A stretch of 64,000 nucleotides of DNA, taken from contig JAEOAD010002231.1 in NCBI GenBank assembly GCA_036365145.1, positions 620,001 through 684,000 on the forward strand. The letters run 5' to 3'. Under the pieces are notes generated by a model. The model saw only the letters and a list, made by a program, of their open reading frames with translations. It was not told where the DNA came from and did no database searches. This document shows positions 23,280 through 34,811 of this stretch, in pieces (the first letter of the stretch is position 1; every line of letters begins with the position of its first letter). The stretch is from Orientallactaga sibirica. Taxonomy: Eukaryota > Chordata > Mammalia > Rodentia > Dipodidae. A program made the translations under genes and the position numbers.

Positions 23280-25120
23280 ATCAGGGGCCACTTCCGATAG
23301 CTTCTAGTGTCACAAGAGTATCAGGTCTCAGCGCTGAGGCAGAATTACTCAGAAGAGCAAATGAAGTGGCTAAGAATTTTTGAAGACATAGTTGAAGTCG
23401 GATGGCATTGCAGAGTGAAGTATTGCACTTGTATTTACTCGGCCCACAGACCATCATCACAGGACCATGTGTCCGGACTCTCCAAATGCCCTCACCCAAA
23501 GTGCCAAACTGGAGTGGAATTCTCAGTTTACTGAGGTACCATCTGTCATCTCCTGAAGATGTTTCCAGTTGTAAAGTGGAGAAGGCAGACATTATAGAAA
23601 AATTTCTCTGTGTTGATATACAAATTCAAGATCCCAGTGAAGGTAGACCAGCCAGAAAGAAAAGGGGCATTCCAAAGGCAGTGTTACTCAAATTTGCTAA
23701 AATATATGACTGATGTCAGGATACAGCTCTTGCAACATCTGATGCCCTCTGTCTTGCACTGGCTTCTTCATGTGGCCCTTCAGAACTCGAGTGTTTCAAG
23801 AGGTTCAAAAGTTCCTTTGGAGTTGCCTAATCCAGGAAAAATAATTACATATTCAAATCCCAGTATTGATATTTCATTCCGGAAAGTATTCAATTGGACA
23901 GATCCAATCTCAAAGTGACTTCAATGAGAAAGAAATGTATGTTCCATGTAACCAAAAAGTCAAAAGAAGGCACTAGTGACATGGGAATCTGGGTTGTCTT
24001 TGAGAGAGTTGGAGCCTTTCTCGGCTCTTGAGTGGGCAATAACTAAGAAGTTGGGGTCCCAGACTGTCAAAGTCACACAAAACTACTACTGAGTCAGAGG
24101 CCTCTGGCTCTTGTCTTGTGAATTCAGAGGGTAAGGTTAAGAAAGATCTTATTATAGCTTAGAACTTTTAGAGGGAGATGTTTAAGAAAAGGGGAGTGAA
24201 CTTAAGGGAAGCAAGAAAATGCCAAGGGTTCATGGAAAATGGGAAAAAAAAAACCCAGGGCTGGAGAGATGGCTTAGCAGAAAAGGTGCTTGCCTGCAAA
24301 GCCAAAAGACCCATGTTAGATTTCCCTAGATCCACATAAGCCAGATGCACAAGGTAGTGCATACGTCTAAAGTTTGTTTGCAGTGGCTAGAGGCCTTGGT
24401 GCACCCACTCTCTCTCTCCCTCTCCCCTTCGCACTTTCTCTGTCTCTCAGAATATTAAAAAAAATTAAGTCATGGCTAAAAGCAGGGCTTTTGAAAAAAA
24501 TAGAAAATGGGAAAACCCACCTAAAGACCCAGAACTGGGGTCTCTTCTGTGAGTGGGGCCCGAGCTGGTCAGTCCAATGGTGACATCAGGTGTCTGGGGT
24601 CAGCTTTTCTGAGAAGGAGAAATCTTCCTGGAAATTTTAATCCTTCAGAAAGGGTGTAACCTTCTCCAGAAGGGGGATGATCATCTCTCCTAGGAGAGTA
24701 GAACTCCCGGGGGGAGAGAAGGCCAGACCCTTCTGACATGTCTGACCTGTAGCAAAATGGAATGACCTAGATTGTCCCCCTACAGGCCCAAAGACATTCC
24801 TTGCTTCTACTTTTGAGGAGACTGTTACTAGGTTTTGCTTCAGTGCCATGTCTTCGATCTAAGCAAGCTGGTAGTGGTGGGTCCAGGCAGGTGGGTCCTC
24901 TCTGTTCAAGGGAGATTTGTACAGAGAATATACCTTTCCCTAAGGGAAAGGGGAGTCATTAGCAGGGAGGACATCTTCCTGAGAGTGTCCAGCCTAGTGT
25001 CCCCAACAACTCATTGGTCAGCTGTGGCTCATAGTTCCACTTGTGCTGCAGATGGCCAGAAAAATGGAACTGCCTTCTTGACTTATTCATTTGGGGCAGC
25101 CTGTTCTAGAAGAGGAGATG
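23280..25120. other. unclassified less AT-rich block interrupted by a DIP
   Basis: 23280-23920 carries overlapping open frames of about 100 codons on both strands with no recognised family and internal stops. 24600-25120 has a gggaaaggggagtcattagc-type composition and a ctcattggtcagctg (inverted CCAAT-like) motif, hinting at an old LTR. Neither can be assigned. Confidence 0.25.
24257..24468 (+). repeat. DIP SINE
   Basis: agggctggagagatggctta to ccagatgcacaaggtagtgc and a CT-rich tail with A run. Confidence 0.93.
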
Positions 25121-25123
25121 CAA

Positions 25124-25289
25124 GGGCTGGTGAGATGGCTTCGCAGTTAAGGCACTTGCCTGCAAAGCCAAAGGACCTCGGTTCAGTTCCCTAGGATCCA
25201 CATAAGCCAGTTGCACAAGGTGGTATGTGCATCTGGAGTTCATTTGCAGTGGCTGGAGGCCCCTGGTGCACCCTTTCCCTCCCTCCCTC

Positions 25290-25339
<50 letters not shown>

Positions 25340-25370
25340 CTTTCCCTCTCATAAATAAATAAATAAGAGA
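25124..25370 (+). repeat. DIP SINE with (CT)n expansion
   Basis: gggctggtgagatggcttcg to gtgcatctggagttcatttg. The pyrimidine tail has expanded to about 20 CT units (25295-25336), followed by (AAAT)n. Confidence 0.93.
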
Positions 25371-25439
25371 AGGTGCACAGACAAATGTTGTAATGACTAC
25401 TTTATTCAAATAAACGGCAGTGTATTCAGAAAACAAAAC

Positions 25440-25485
25440 AGGGCTGGAGAGACTGCTTAGCAATTAAGGCATTTGCCTGCAGAAT
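25440..25485 (+). repeat. DIP SINE, 5' fragment only
   Basis: agggctggagagactgctta to ggcatttgcctgcag, then unrelated sequence. Only the tRNA-like head remains. Confidence 0.8.
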
Positions 25486-26811
25486 AATCTGTAGCAATTT
25501 TGCAAACTAGATCCCATCAAATGTGTACTTACTTCAAATTAGACCACTGCCAGCTGCTGTGAGCCTCCCTCTAATCCCACCTCCTCCTGACATATACCTA
25601 CACCCCATTTTTAAAGTTGCAAACAACACAGCCATATCAGTCTGAAAGAACTTGATTTGAAGTTAGCAGACTTTATGCCCTTATCCTTGGGAACATGACC
25701 CTACCTGCATGGCAGTGCCTCCCTGGCACCTATTCTTTGCCACCATATCATTTTCCATGTTCCTATAACATTCAATCTTTAGAACAGTCCTTGCAGAATA
25801 TGCTTACTCTTTTATTTCAAGATCAAAGTATGTCAGGCATAGAAAAGTTGAGAAATTTTGTGGAGGCCTTTCAGCCAAAAGTAGCAAAAGTGAAATTCAA
25901 ATTGAAATCTGTTTCATGTAGAGCTTGAGTGCTGTACAATTGCTGAGTGCAATTGTTGCTACTTGGTTAACAAATACAAGGTGACGGAAGAAGTTCGTTG
26001 CTTGAAGCTTTGTCTTCATCTGTAGTGTGTGTGTCTAGGTGACAATGTTCATTCCCTCCTCCAGATGCTTAAATTTAAATATAAATATTAACAGTGAACT
26101 GGAATTTTCTCACCTTGAGCATAGAGGATATGTCCCTATATAGGCAAAGTTTTCAGTGGACTGTGGCTTTTTACAAAACCATGAAAAAGGATTTGCTAGA
26201 TTTGAAGGTCCTTCACAAGCAAAATAAAAGGTGATGTTTTCCATTGGGATATTCATGAAAGCATCACCATTGCTCTGGAAGTTTAGTTTTCATGCTGAAG
26301 CCAACAGACACTTTAACTGGAGATGGCAGTGGGTAAAAATACTGCTGGAAATGAATCTCTCTTTATTAGTACAGTTATTTCTGTTCAAGGAACTGTCTCC
26401 GATAACACGTATTCTTTTCAAGCATTTGAGATTCTCATTAAAGCTAAAGCAAGCTATTCCATTAATTAAATAAGCACTTGGAGAGAGAGCTTTCTATCAA
26501 GCCATTAGTGAAGGCATAAAGGGTTTTTGTTTTCATTTCTTTTGCAGAAAGAAAGCAGAATGTGTATAGCAGTATACCACTATCTGACCTGAGGAATTCA
26601 TTGAACTAAAACTTACCAGTACTGGACACTATTCTAAATCATGGCTTCTGAGAGCAATGCTAGAAACCCTGAAGCCCCAGAGTACACTAGGGAGGGCAGC
26701 AAAAAACATCTGTGTCACCAGTGTGAGAGCTGAGAAGTAGAATACATGTGGGGGAAAAGAGATGCTCTTACCAAGAATTCAAACTCTGGCTCACTCAGAA
26801 ATGCACAACTC

Positions 26812-26935
26812 AGCTGGCCATGGTGGTAGGAGGATCATCATGAGTTCAAGGCCACCCTGAGACTACATAGTGAATTCCAGATCAGCCTGAGCTAGAGCAA
26901 GACCCTACCTCAAAAAAATAAACAAACAAACAAAA
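26812..26935 (+). repeat. B1 SINE with internal deletion
   Basis: cagctggccatggtggtagg jumps directly into the aggaggatcatcatg part, losing about 35 bp of the usual 5' half. Perfect 9-bp target-site duplication gcacaactc (26803-26811 and 26936-26944). Confidence 0.92.
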
Positions 26936-27049
26936 GCACAACTCTTTAAGCATTCACATGACACAACAGGTGAGCAAGTCCACATTGACCCCTTGTGACA
27001 AGGTGCAGTTAAAACACAAGCATACTAAGCATATTGTATAAAATTACCT

Positions 27050-27176
27050 TTTTTTTTTTTCCCCAGGCTGACCTGGAATTAACTATGTAGTCTCAGGGTG
27101 GCCTCGAACTCTCAGCGATCCTCCTACCTCTGCCTCTCGAGTGCTGGGATTAAAGGCGTGCGCCACCACACCCGGC
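27050..27176 (-). repeat. B1 SINE, inverted
   Basis: On plus: T run, caggctgacctggaattaac and gccaccacacccggc. Target-site duplication aaaattacctttttt at both ends. Confidence 0.94.
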
Positions 27177-27616
27177 AAAATTACCTTTTTTTCAATGTTG
27201 TATAAGATTTATATAAAACAAATATATTTGGTAGCCAGGCTTGTATCCCATCCCCAAGAAACCTCATCGTGTCTATGCAAAGATTCCAAATCCAAAATCA
27301 TCTCTTGACCTAAGCATTTCATACAAAGGATACACAACTTATAACAAAGTAACCGGTAATGAGTACGTGTTTGACGGAAATGCCAAAGAAACCCAGGTAC
27401 ACCAGCATACACATGCAGATCCTTAAGCAAGGATGGGCAGTGGCAGCTTCCTCCCCCTGTCCTTCCAAAGGTCATTTAGTAAGATATGGTGGGTGACTTG
27501 CTCTCCACCACTATGATCCTGCAGGAGTCTGAGTCTTTGGCATTCTGAAAGAATGGTACCTCCAATGGAAATGTAAAGGTCTATGTATGACTTGAACTTC
27601 CTGCTTTTCATTTCAG

Positions 27617-27670
27617 GGAGAGAAAGGAGCTATGGGAGAACCTGGACCCAGAGGGCCCTATGGCCTGCCT
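27617..27670 (+). CDS. COL25A1: COL25A1 exon, 54 nt
   Basis: Encodes GEKGAMGEPGPRGPYGLP, six triplets, phase 0. Acceptor gcttttcatttcag, donor gtgagt. Confidence 0.95.
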
Positions 27671-29059
27671 GTGAGTTACTGTCACCTGACCAGTCACCGT
27701 CATCAGCATGTACCCATGACCCACTGCTGACATGGTTGTGGTTAACCCTTCCCTTTTGGGTCACAAAACAGGAGCAACAACAATCCCCTGATTATCTATG
27801 ATACAGATAATTCCATAGTCTTCCCAGATAGGTCACACCCAGTCTCTCACACTCTCTGTTCACATGGACACATGTGTACTAAGCATGTCACCAGACACTG
27901 TGGACAACATCATTAACTGGAAAGCAGGTTCTGACTGTCAGATGACACCTGTCTATGCCATCTGACTTCCGGAAAGTCCACCATGTCCAAAATTGGGTGT
28001 GGATGGTTCATTAACAAGAGACATCTTCATGCTTCACTGATTATTTAATAAGTGCTCTTGCTAGTAAAAATTGTCCTCTAAGTTATTGATATTTATGATG
28101 ACTTCATGTCTCAAACCTTTTTAAGTCCCTGTGAGGACAAATAATCTTCAGATAGAAGGTTGACAGTGTTCTGACTTTGGAAAATTCTTAATTATGTAGA
28201 ACTAACTTGAGGCCTCAGGTTTACTTCAAACCTTTTCGTTGTAGAATTATAATCACTTTAGAAGGGTAGGACTCGAAGTCATGCATATTATGTTAAAGTT
28301 TTTAACCTCCATATATTTTCCATATACCTTTTATGAACTGAAATAATCAATTTAAACCATGATCGTTTCAGTGCTAATAAAAAGATGCTGATTTTGAGAT
28401 GGATGTTGAAACCAAATTCAGTGAAATCAAAGCAGCTCTCGAGAATGTTGGGTGGAGCCCATATCCTGGCACAACAGCATTGTCACATGATAATGTGCAG
28501 CATGGGGTGAACTTACCATTTCTGCATAACAGTCTTATGACCAAGCCCCTTGGTATTTGGGAATTATTCGTCTACAGAGCTTATTTAAAAAGTTGTGTGT
28601 TGTGATATTCATAGGCTTTATATTGAAGTACATATCTGGCTAAATTAAAGTTACATTTAGTCATAGACAATGTTTACCTTCTTCACTCATTTATAAGGTA
28701 GCTACTAAGCTGTCAAACTAAAGTTGCATTGATTTGCATATTACATCATTCCGGTGGCTTTTGTTAACTCAGACAGTGCTTTTGCTTTTTACTCCTGAAC
28801 GGACAACTTGGAGAGCAAGCAAAATCGTCTTGTTTAACCCAATACATAATTTAGATGTCTTATGACCCCTAACTAAAACACATAGTCACTAACATGGATT
28901 TAGTTAAAGAAATTTATATTACTAATTGATACCCATGTCACATTCCCACTTTAGTTGTTCTGATGCTAGCACTGCATGTCCAGGGGCAACTTGCAATTAA
29001 CCAATAACCCACCCATGAAACTTAGGAACGCTAATGTAGCTACTATGGTTCTTTGGCAG
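27671..29059 (+). other. COL25A1: COL25A1 intron, 1.4 kb
   Basis: No repeat recognised. Acceptor gttctttggcag. Confidence 0.85.
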
Positions 29060-29086
29060 GGCAAAGATGGAGAGCCTGGTCTTGAT
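29060..29086 (+). CDS. COL25A1: COL25A1 exon, 27 nt micro-exon
   Basis: Encodes GKDGEPGLD, three triplets, phase 0. Acceptor ctttggcag, donor gtaagt. Confidence 0.93.
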
Positions 29087-29508
29087 GTAAGTAATCTGTC
29101 CAACAAACATCTTCCCAGTGTAATCACAGATGCTGATGGTCTCCATCCACCACCAAGGACATCACAGATATTTGTTGCCCATTCATCTGTGCATATGGAG
29201 AGCACTGCTAAATACACTAGTGCTTGCATAAGGGAAATGCAAATGCAACAAGATAATTAGTATAAAATTAATAACTGACCATGGATAGTGCCATTTCAAA
29301 ATACTTTACCAAATTAAGCATACTAAGTATTAGTATGATCCACTAGTAGAAAAAAGCATGTATAAAATCAGTATACCTCACACATGCTGCCCTTGGGGAA
29401 TGGTATTTTTTTCTCTCAAAACTGTTACGCAATATTTCTTTATTTTAGCATGAAGTCTCTATGAATTTTCTATTACACCAAAATAATTCCATGAAAATAG
29501 AGACTGTA

Positions 29509-29660
29509 TGCCGGGTACGGTGGTGCACACCCTTCATCCCAGTACTCAGAAGGCAGAAGTAGAAGAATCTCCATGAGTTCGAGGCCAACCTGGGACTATA
29601 GCGTGAATTCCAGGTCAACCTGGGCTAGAGTGAGACCCTACCTTAAAAAAGAAAGAACTA
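29509..29660 (+). repeat. B1 SINE
   Basis: gccgggtacggtggtgcaca to ctagagtgagaccctacctt. Near-repeat of aaaatagagactg on the right side. Confidence 0.92.
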
Positions 29661-29734
29661 CTAAAAAATAGACTGTCAAAAGTAACAGTACTGCTTATTT
29701 TGTTATTATGTGAGTCATGACAATGACCACAGCA

Positions 29735-29945
29735 GTAATAGCTGTTGCTTGTTGACAACTGTCAGATGCAGGCATCAATCTGCCCTTTGTAAACATGTGC
29801 ACATGATCTCATTTAACTTGCACAACACCCATGTGGTACATAGTCATTAACCTCATTTTACAGTCAGGGAACTAATGGACAGAGGTAAGTGACTGACTGA
29901 TGGAGCCCACACAAATCAGTGAACTGCAAGAATTCAAACTAATAT
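29735..29945 (-). repeat. MIR
   Basis: catgatctcatttaacttgc, gtggtacatagtcattaacc and cattttacagtcagggaact, then gaattcaaac. This is a good match to the reverse complement of the MIR core. Confidence 0.8.
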
Positions 29946-30033
29946 CTTTCTGTTATTCTTCCTGTCATGTTTCTTAGGAGAAAAGGCAGAACACCTATTT
30001 TGCATAAGTCATTGAAATGTTAGAAAAGTATTC

Positions 30034-30238
30034 TTTTTAAAATATTTAAATTATTTATTTATGAGATAGAGGGAGAGGAGAGAGAGAATGGGCATGCCAG
30101 GGCCTATAGGCACTGTCAACGAACTCCAGACACATGCACCACCATGTGCATCTGGCTTACGTGGGTTCTGGGGAATTGAACCTGGGTCCTTTAGTTTTGC
30201 AGGCAAGTGCCTTAACCACAGAGCCATCTCTCCAGCCC
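30034..30238 (-). repeat. DIP SINE, inverted
   Basis: On plus: ttatttatgagatagaggga, aatgggcatgccagggccta and gccatctctccagccc. Target-site duplication agaaaagtat. Confidence 0.93.
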
Positions 30239-30423
30239 AGAAAAGTATGCTCAAGTGCTATTTTACTTTCAAAGTCTAAAGATTATTTGGCATGTCAGGT
30301 TTATGTCTGAGTTCAAACGAGTGAAATCCTAATGTTTTGTTGCTTTGTTTCATTTTGTTATTTCAATACAATTTTGCCACAGTTACACCAATATACATCT
30401 TCAGTTTGCTTTTTATCCCCCAG

Positions 30424-30477
30424 GGCTTCCCTGGACCTCGAGGCGAGAAGGGTGACCTAGGAGAAAAGGGAGAAAAG
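30424..30477 (+). CDS. COL25A1: COL25A1 exon, 54 nt
   Basis: Encodes GFPGPRGEKGDLGEKGEK, six triplets, phase 0. Strong acceptor tttttatcccccag, donor gtgacc. Charged K-G-E/D triplets lead into the C-terminal part. Confidence 0.95.
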
Positions 30478-31385
30478 GTGACCTCCCCACCCAAGCATGT
30501 GTCACAGTCCTTCTGCCTGTGCAGTCTGCTCTGCAGCTCACACTATGTGGTCCTCTCAGGCACCACACTGTGTCTGCCTCAGTCCTGTGTTCCAAAAACA
30601 CACTGATGCCTGAGCTAAGGAATTAGGTCTTCAGAGAAGAAGAAAGAAGGCTCCACAGATACAAAAGAATGGCACCAACCAACATAGAATGAAAACAGTC
30701 TAGCCCTTGGAAAGCCAAGCTACAGTCTTTCAAATACCTGACACCAATTTAAAACCAAAAAAATATATATATATATAGTGTCAGGGTGATTTTTTTTTTC
30801 ATAAAAGTAAAAGCTCAGTACAAACCTGCAGTGGTATTTTGGCTAAGCCCATCTAATCCTATAAAGCCATTTATCTTCATGACATTCCTAAGAGAGAGAG
30901 AGATTACATCTTTATATTTTTGGTGAATTCAGATGTAAAGGACAATGTTGTGACAGATAAGCCACAGTATGTACATTCTGCACAGACCTGCTGCTATCAA
31001 ATGCAGATCTAATGGCTGTAGGCTTTTAGGTATTATTTAATGGTGCCTTGGCATTGAACTTCTTTCTGTCTTAGGACCATCAACTCCATCGCTCATGGCA
31101 GCCAATATTAAGCAATATGGCTTTATGACCAAAAGAAAAAACTGGATTATGAAGTTGAAAAGTCTTTCCTTTTTCCATTTATCTTTTTCTTTTTCTTTCT
31201 GTCTTTCTCTGTGTGGTTTACTTGAGTCTTTGACTCAATAGTATATTAAAGAATTTTTTAGTACTGTTTTTTTTTTTTAGTGAGAAAACTCATGCAATGA
31301 TCATTCAAAAGCACCACTATCAACATCATTACATTTGTGGAATACTAACTTGTTTTTCCCAAGAGTTTTACAATAAACACCTTTT

Positions 31386-31607
31386 TAATTTTTTTTTATT
31401 TTAGAGAGAGAGAGAGAGAGATTTGGTGCACCAAGGCCTCAGCCACTGAAATTGAACTCCAGATGCTTGCACCACCTAGTGGGCTTGTGCGACCTTGCAC
31501 TTGCCCCACCTTTGTGCATCTGGCTTATGTGGGATCTGGAGAGTCAAACATGGGTCCTTAGGCTTTGCAGGCAAGTGCCTTAACCACTAAATCATTTCTC
31601 CAGCTCC
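31386..31607 (-). repeat. DIP SINE, subfamily with extra segment, inverted
   Basis: On plus: (AG)n, tggtgcaccaaggcctcagc, ccacctagtgggcttgtgcg, aatcatttctccagc. Perfect 13-bp target-site duplication ataaacacctttt (31373-31385 and 31608-31620). Confidence 0.94.
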
Positions 31608-31759
31608 ATAAACACCTTTTAAATTTCATAGCACCTCCCTGAGTTGGTGCTGTTATGTCTCCACAGACAAGTAAACTGAAACATAAAAGTTCTCATAGTC
31701 TTGAGATAAGTTGTGCATGAAAGCTTAGTGAGCAGTTTGAGTTTAAAGATTATGTTTTT

Positions 31760-31958
31760 AGGGCCTGGAGAGATGGCTTAGTGGGTAAGTGCTTGCCTGT
31801 GAAGCCTAAGGACCCTGGTTCATGGCTCAATTCCCCAGGATGCACAAGGTGGTGCATGCATCTGGAGTTTGTTTGCAGTGGTTGGAGGCCCTGGCATGCC
31901 CATTCTCTATCTGCCTCTTTCTCTCTCTGTCTGTTGTTTCAAATAAGTAAGTTTTTTT
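31760..31958 (+). repeat. DIP SINE
   Basis: agggcctggagagatggctt to ggtggtgcatgcatctggag. Flanks share aaagattatgt. Confidence 0.9.
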
Positions 31959-34195
31959 AAAAGATTATGTCTTTAAATTTACCTAATGCTTTGTATGAAT
32001 CTAAAATCTTACTCATGTAAAATGTATAATCATTAAAAACTCAATTTTAGGATCTTTAAACCAGAAATTATCATTATAGACTCAGGGGTGAGTGCTATCC
32101 TAGCATGTGCAAGGCTCCAGGCCCAGGCCCCAGCACTGCAATGGAGGAATTTCAGTTATTACAGCTTATGTAAGCATAAAGTTACAAATATCCTCAAGAA
32201 AATGTAAATCACCCATGCAAAAATTCCTCCATGATCAGAAACTTTATAGTAAGGAAAATTAGATTGTATATGTGAATATTTTATGTATCATTCTGTAACG
32301 TAGGAATAAAAATTAGCAAAAATTAGCACATACCTGTGCTTATGCCAAAATGACAAGTGGCTTTGTGTTATACCAGCGTATGTATGTGTGTGTATATATA
32401 TGTGAATGAAATGAAATCTCATTAATTATAACTTTTCTTTTCCATAAAGCTCAATGTTCGCTCAAATATGAATGAAAAATAATTACTTTGACTATCACAA
32501 TATCATTCATATGGCAGCCTATTCTGTTGAGTGCCTAATGTAAAGTGATTTGCCAATCAAATAACATACCTGGTGCCGGTCACCCCCACTTGAAAATAAG
32601 TACTGCCTTCAGGGAGGGCACAGTGCACTCAAACAAGTTTAAACCAATTTATGTCATGACGTTGAAGTTTCTTGCTAGGGAAGGACATTGATTTGTCTTC
32701 ATGAATAAGCACCCTACCTCTGAATGCAACTCCCATTTTACTTCTATCATACCTGCTATCTTTACACCCTGCCTTTCACATCTCTGTCTTCAATCATGAT
32801 AGCCTAAACCACACAGAATTTCTCTTTCCCTGGTATGCCAGAAACCCAAGTGTTTTTGGACTCCAAGCCTTCTGTGGCAGTGTTTTTGGAGCACAGAAGA
32901 TAAATGAGAAGCTTGTGCTTCTGCTGTTGGGACGAGTGGATTCATGTGAATGTGCATCTCCGACTCATTTGTTGTGTGTGTCTTTTCACTTTGAATGTCC
33001 AGGTTGTTTGCTTCAGAGATTATTCAGCTCATTACTGCTGCTGTCTTGAGTAAAGGGTGAATGCACTCGTTTCAATATGTATCACGTCATATTCTGTATT
33101 CTGTGCAGCTTGGCTCCCTGTCTAAAAGTATGTAGATGCTTAGGTTAATGTGAAACAGCCGAGGTGCATTCCTTCCTTCCCCTCCTTTTGCCTCCCATTC
33201 CTTGATTCCGCCATCCCTGTGATCCATACAGATTTCCCACAGCCTTTACCTTGATTCCCAAATACTAATTGCCATGGCTACATTCCCACTATATAATAAT
33301 CATCCTGCTTACCTCATTTTTATTCAGTCCAAACTGCTTTCACTCTCTCCAACAGTTTTTTTTTCCATTGTTTTGTTTTTTTGTTTTTTGGCTTTTGTTA
33401 CATCACGAGCTGGAAACTCATTTACCATTGTGAACAAGAGGCATGAGATCAGTAAGTGGTTGTATTAAAGAGGACCTCCCACCCCCCAAGTTTATGAACG
33501 TCTGCTTCTTCCATTGGCTTTGCAGCAAAACACTGGCACTGGGAACTTTTGTTTAGCTGAGTTAACATGGAAAGCATTTGCTCTCATTTCTTGGGGAGAA
33601 GTCAAAAGCAATAGAAGCATACTTTAATACCTAAGTATTTTCAATGAGAGCTACGAAATACAATACCATAAGATTGGATACATTTCAAAGAGATAGAAGC
33701 TGCTTCCTTTTTCTCACTGTAGCTTTCATATGTTCAGGATCAGAAGAAAAATAAAAAGCAAGTTGGCAGGTAGTGAAAATTGGGTGAAGTCTCCGCTATT
33801 CCCCTGAACCCCTCAACCTGCTGAATGCTACTGGTTGGCATCACTACGGTTGGTTTCTTCATCTTCACCAGATCTGTGGCTCAAACACCTAATTCCCAGA
33901 GACTCTGACATCATGTGGCACTTGCCAGTGATCTGCCTTCCTGATGCCTCAGCCTACTGGGTCCTTTTTGTTCATCTTGTTGGGTATCTTAAATAAAACT
34001 GCACATCCTGCCACCAGAATGCATTGTCACACTGAAAGGTTTAAGTTTGGTTTTTATTTTTTACATCATGTCTTATCTAAATCAGAAAACAATGGTAAAT
34101 GCCCTTCCAGAAGTTTTTAGCTAAACCATCTTTTACAGCACCTTTATTTCCCCCCAAATAAAACCTGTCTTTTATTTAAACCCTTGCATCCACAG

Positions 34196-34282
34196 GGGGA
34201 AAAGGGAAAGAAAGGCAAAAAGGGGCCCAAAGGGGAGAAAGGAGAACAGGGTGCTCCTGGATTAGATGCGCCCTGCCCGTTG
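34196..34282 (+). CDS. COL25A1: COL25A1 alternative penultimate-type exon, 87 nt (COL13A1-like)
   Basis: 29 residues: [18 protein letters not shown], then [11 protein letters not shown]. It has a strongly basic collagen stretch followed by a non-collagenous LDAPCPL end with one cysteine. Acceptor gcatccacag, donor gtatgt, phase 0. The next exon ends the same way (LDAPCQL), so the two look like an ancient tandem duplication and may be used alternatively. If both are included the helix is broken once more and a second cysteine is added. In collagen XIII a very similar exon immediately precedes the final CW-containing tip. Transcript usage cannot be seen here. Confidence 0.85.
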
Positions 34283-34733
34283 GTATGTCTGACTTGTGCA
34301 CCTGCCTCTGATGTCCAGTGTAAGGAGTGACTTGGGAGAGGAGCAGGCTGAAGGGCCAGTCGCAGCAGTTCATTGGGGTCATTTAATGCAAAAGGGTGAT
34401 TGAAAACACCTGCTCAGGGTATCCTGACGCGTTCCCTATCTCATTTCCCACCATTCTCTCAGCCTGATTTTGAAATTTGCAAGCATTGCTAGGTGGCTGG
34501 ATCCTGAATGCAGGTTCAAAGAGGAGCTAACACTATGCCAGAGCCCTCAAGACAGGAGGCCCCCATTAGCAGATAAGCCCTCATTATGGGACATGGAACT
34601 TCGCTGCACGTTACTTTTCCTTCTGAGTTGCTCCTCTCCCAGACTTCTGATTTTCTAGTTATTTCGTGATCAGAATCTGTGCCTTTGGTGAATTCTTGTG
34701 TTAGTAACATTATGAGTTAATCTTTACAAACAG
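34283..34733 (+). other. COL25A1: COL25A1 intron, 451 bp, between paired exons
   Basis: Shortest intron in view. No repeat. Acceptor tctttacaaacag. Confidence 0.88.
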
Positions 34734-34811
34734 GGATTCCGTGGCGTTAAGGGGGAAAAAGGGGAGCCAGGCCAGCCTGGCCTGGATGGGCTGGATGCCC
34801 CTTGCCAATTG
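34734..34811 (+). CDS. COL25A1: COL25A1 exon, 78 nt, end of COL3 and start of C-terminal NC domain
   Basis: 26 residues: GFRGVKGEKGEPGQPGLDG, then LDAPCQL. Six triplets, then the register is lost at GLDAPCQL, with a cysteine likely used in inter-chain bonding. Acceptor ctttacaaacag, donor gtacag (weak after +3). Phase 0. From family knowledge this is the standard COL25A1 exon before the tip. Confidence 0.95.

Larger units (their letters stand above)
21322..27616 (+). other. COL25A1: COL25A1 intron, 6.3 kb
   Basis: The largest intron in view. Repeats: B1 and DIP (22195-22584), a possible MIR (22690), DIPs at 24257, 25124 and 25440, B1s at 26812 and 27050. 23200-24200 and 24600-25120 are less AT-rich blocks I could not classify. 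25500-26810 shows nothing recognisable. Confidence 0.8.
29087..30423 (+). other. COL25A1: COL25A1 intron, 1.3 kb
   Basis: Contains a B1, a MIR and an inverted DIP. The remaining sequence shows nothing recognisable. Confidence 0.85.
30478..34195 (+). other. COL25A1: COL25A1 intron, 3.7 kb
   Basis: Two DIPs at 31386 and 31760 and a short ID-like scrap near 32085-32150 (gctatcctagcatgtgcaag). From about 32150 to 34195 there is no recognised repeat. Confidence 0.8.

Noticed and set aside
23402..23918. Possible processed pseudogene
   Set aside because: Frames of about 100 codons on both strands with stops between them, but I cannot match any known protein, so not annotated as a pseudogene.
27241..27426. 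61-codon plus-strand frame with protein-like composition before the exon at 27617
   Set aside because: No family recognised, no splice signals that join it to COL25A1 in phase, and no supporting context.
34196..34282. Gene identity as COL13A1 because of the LDAPCPL exon
   Set aside because: The C-terminal tip GLPMPGCWQK and the series of preceding exons fit COL25A1; the resemblance is expected between MACIT paralogues.
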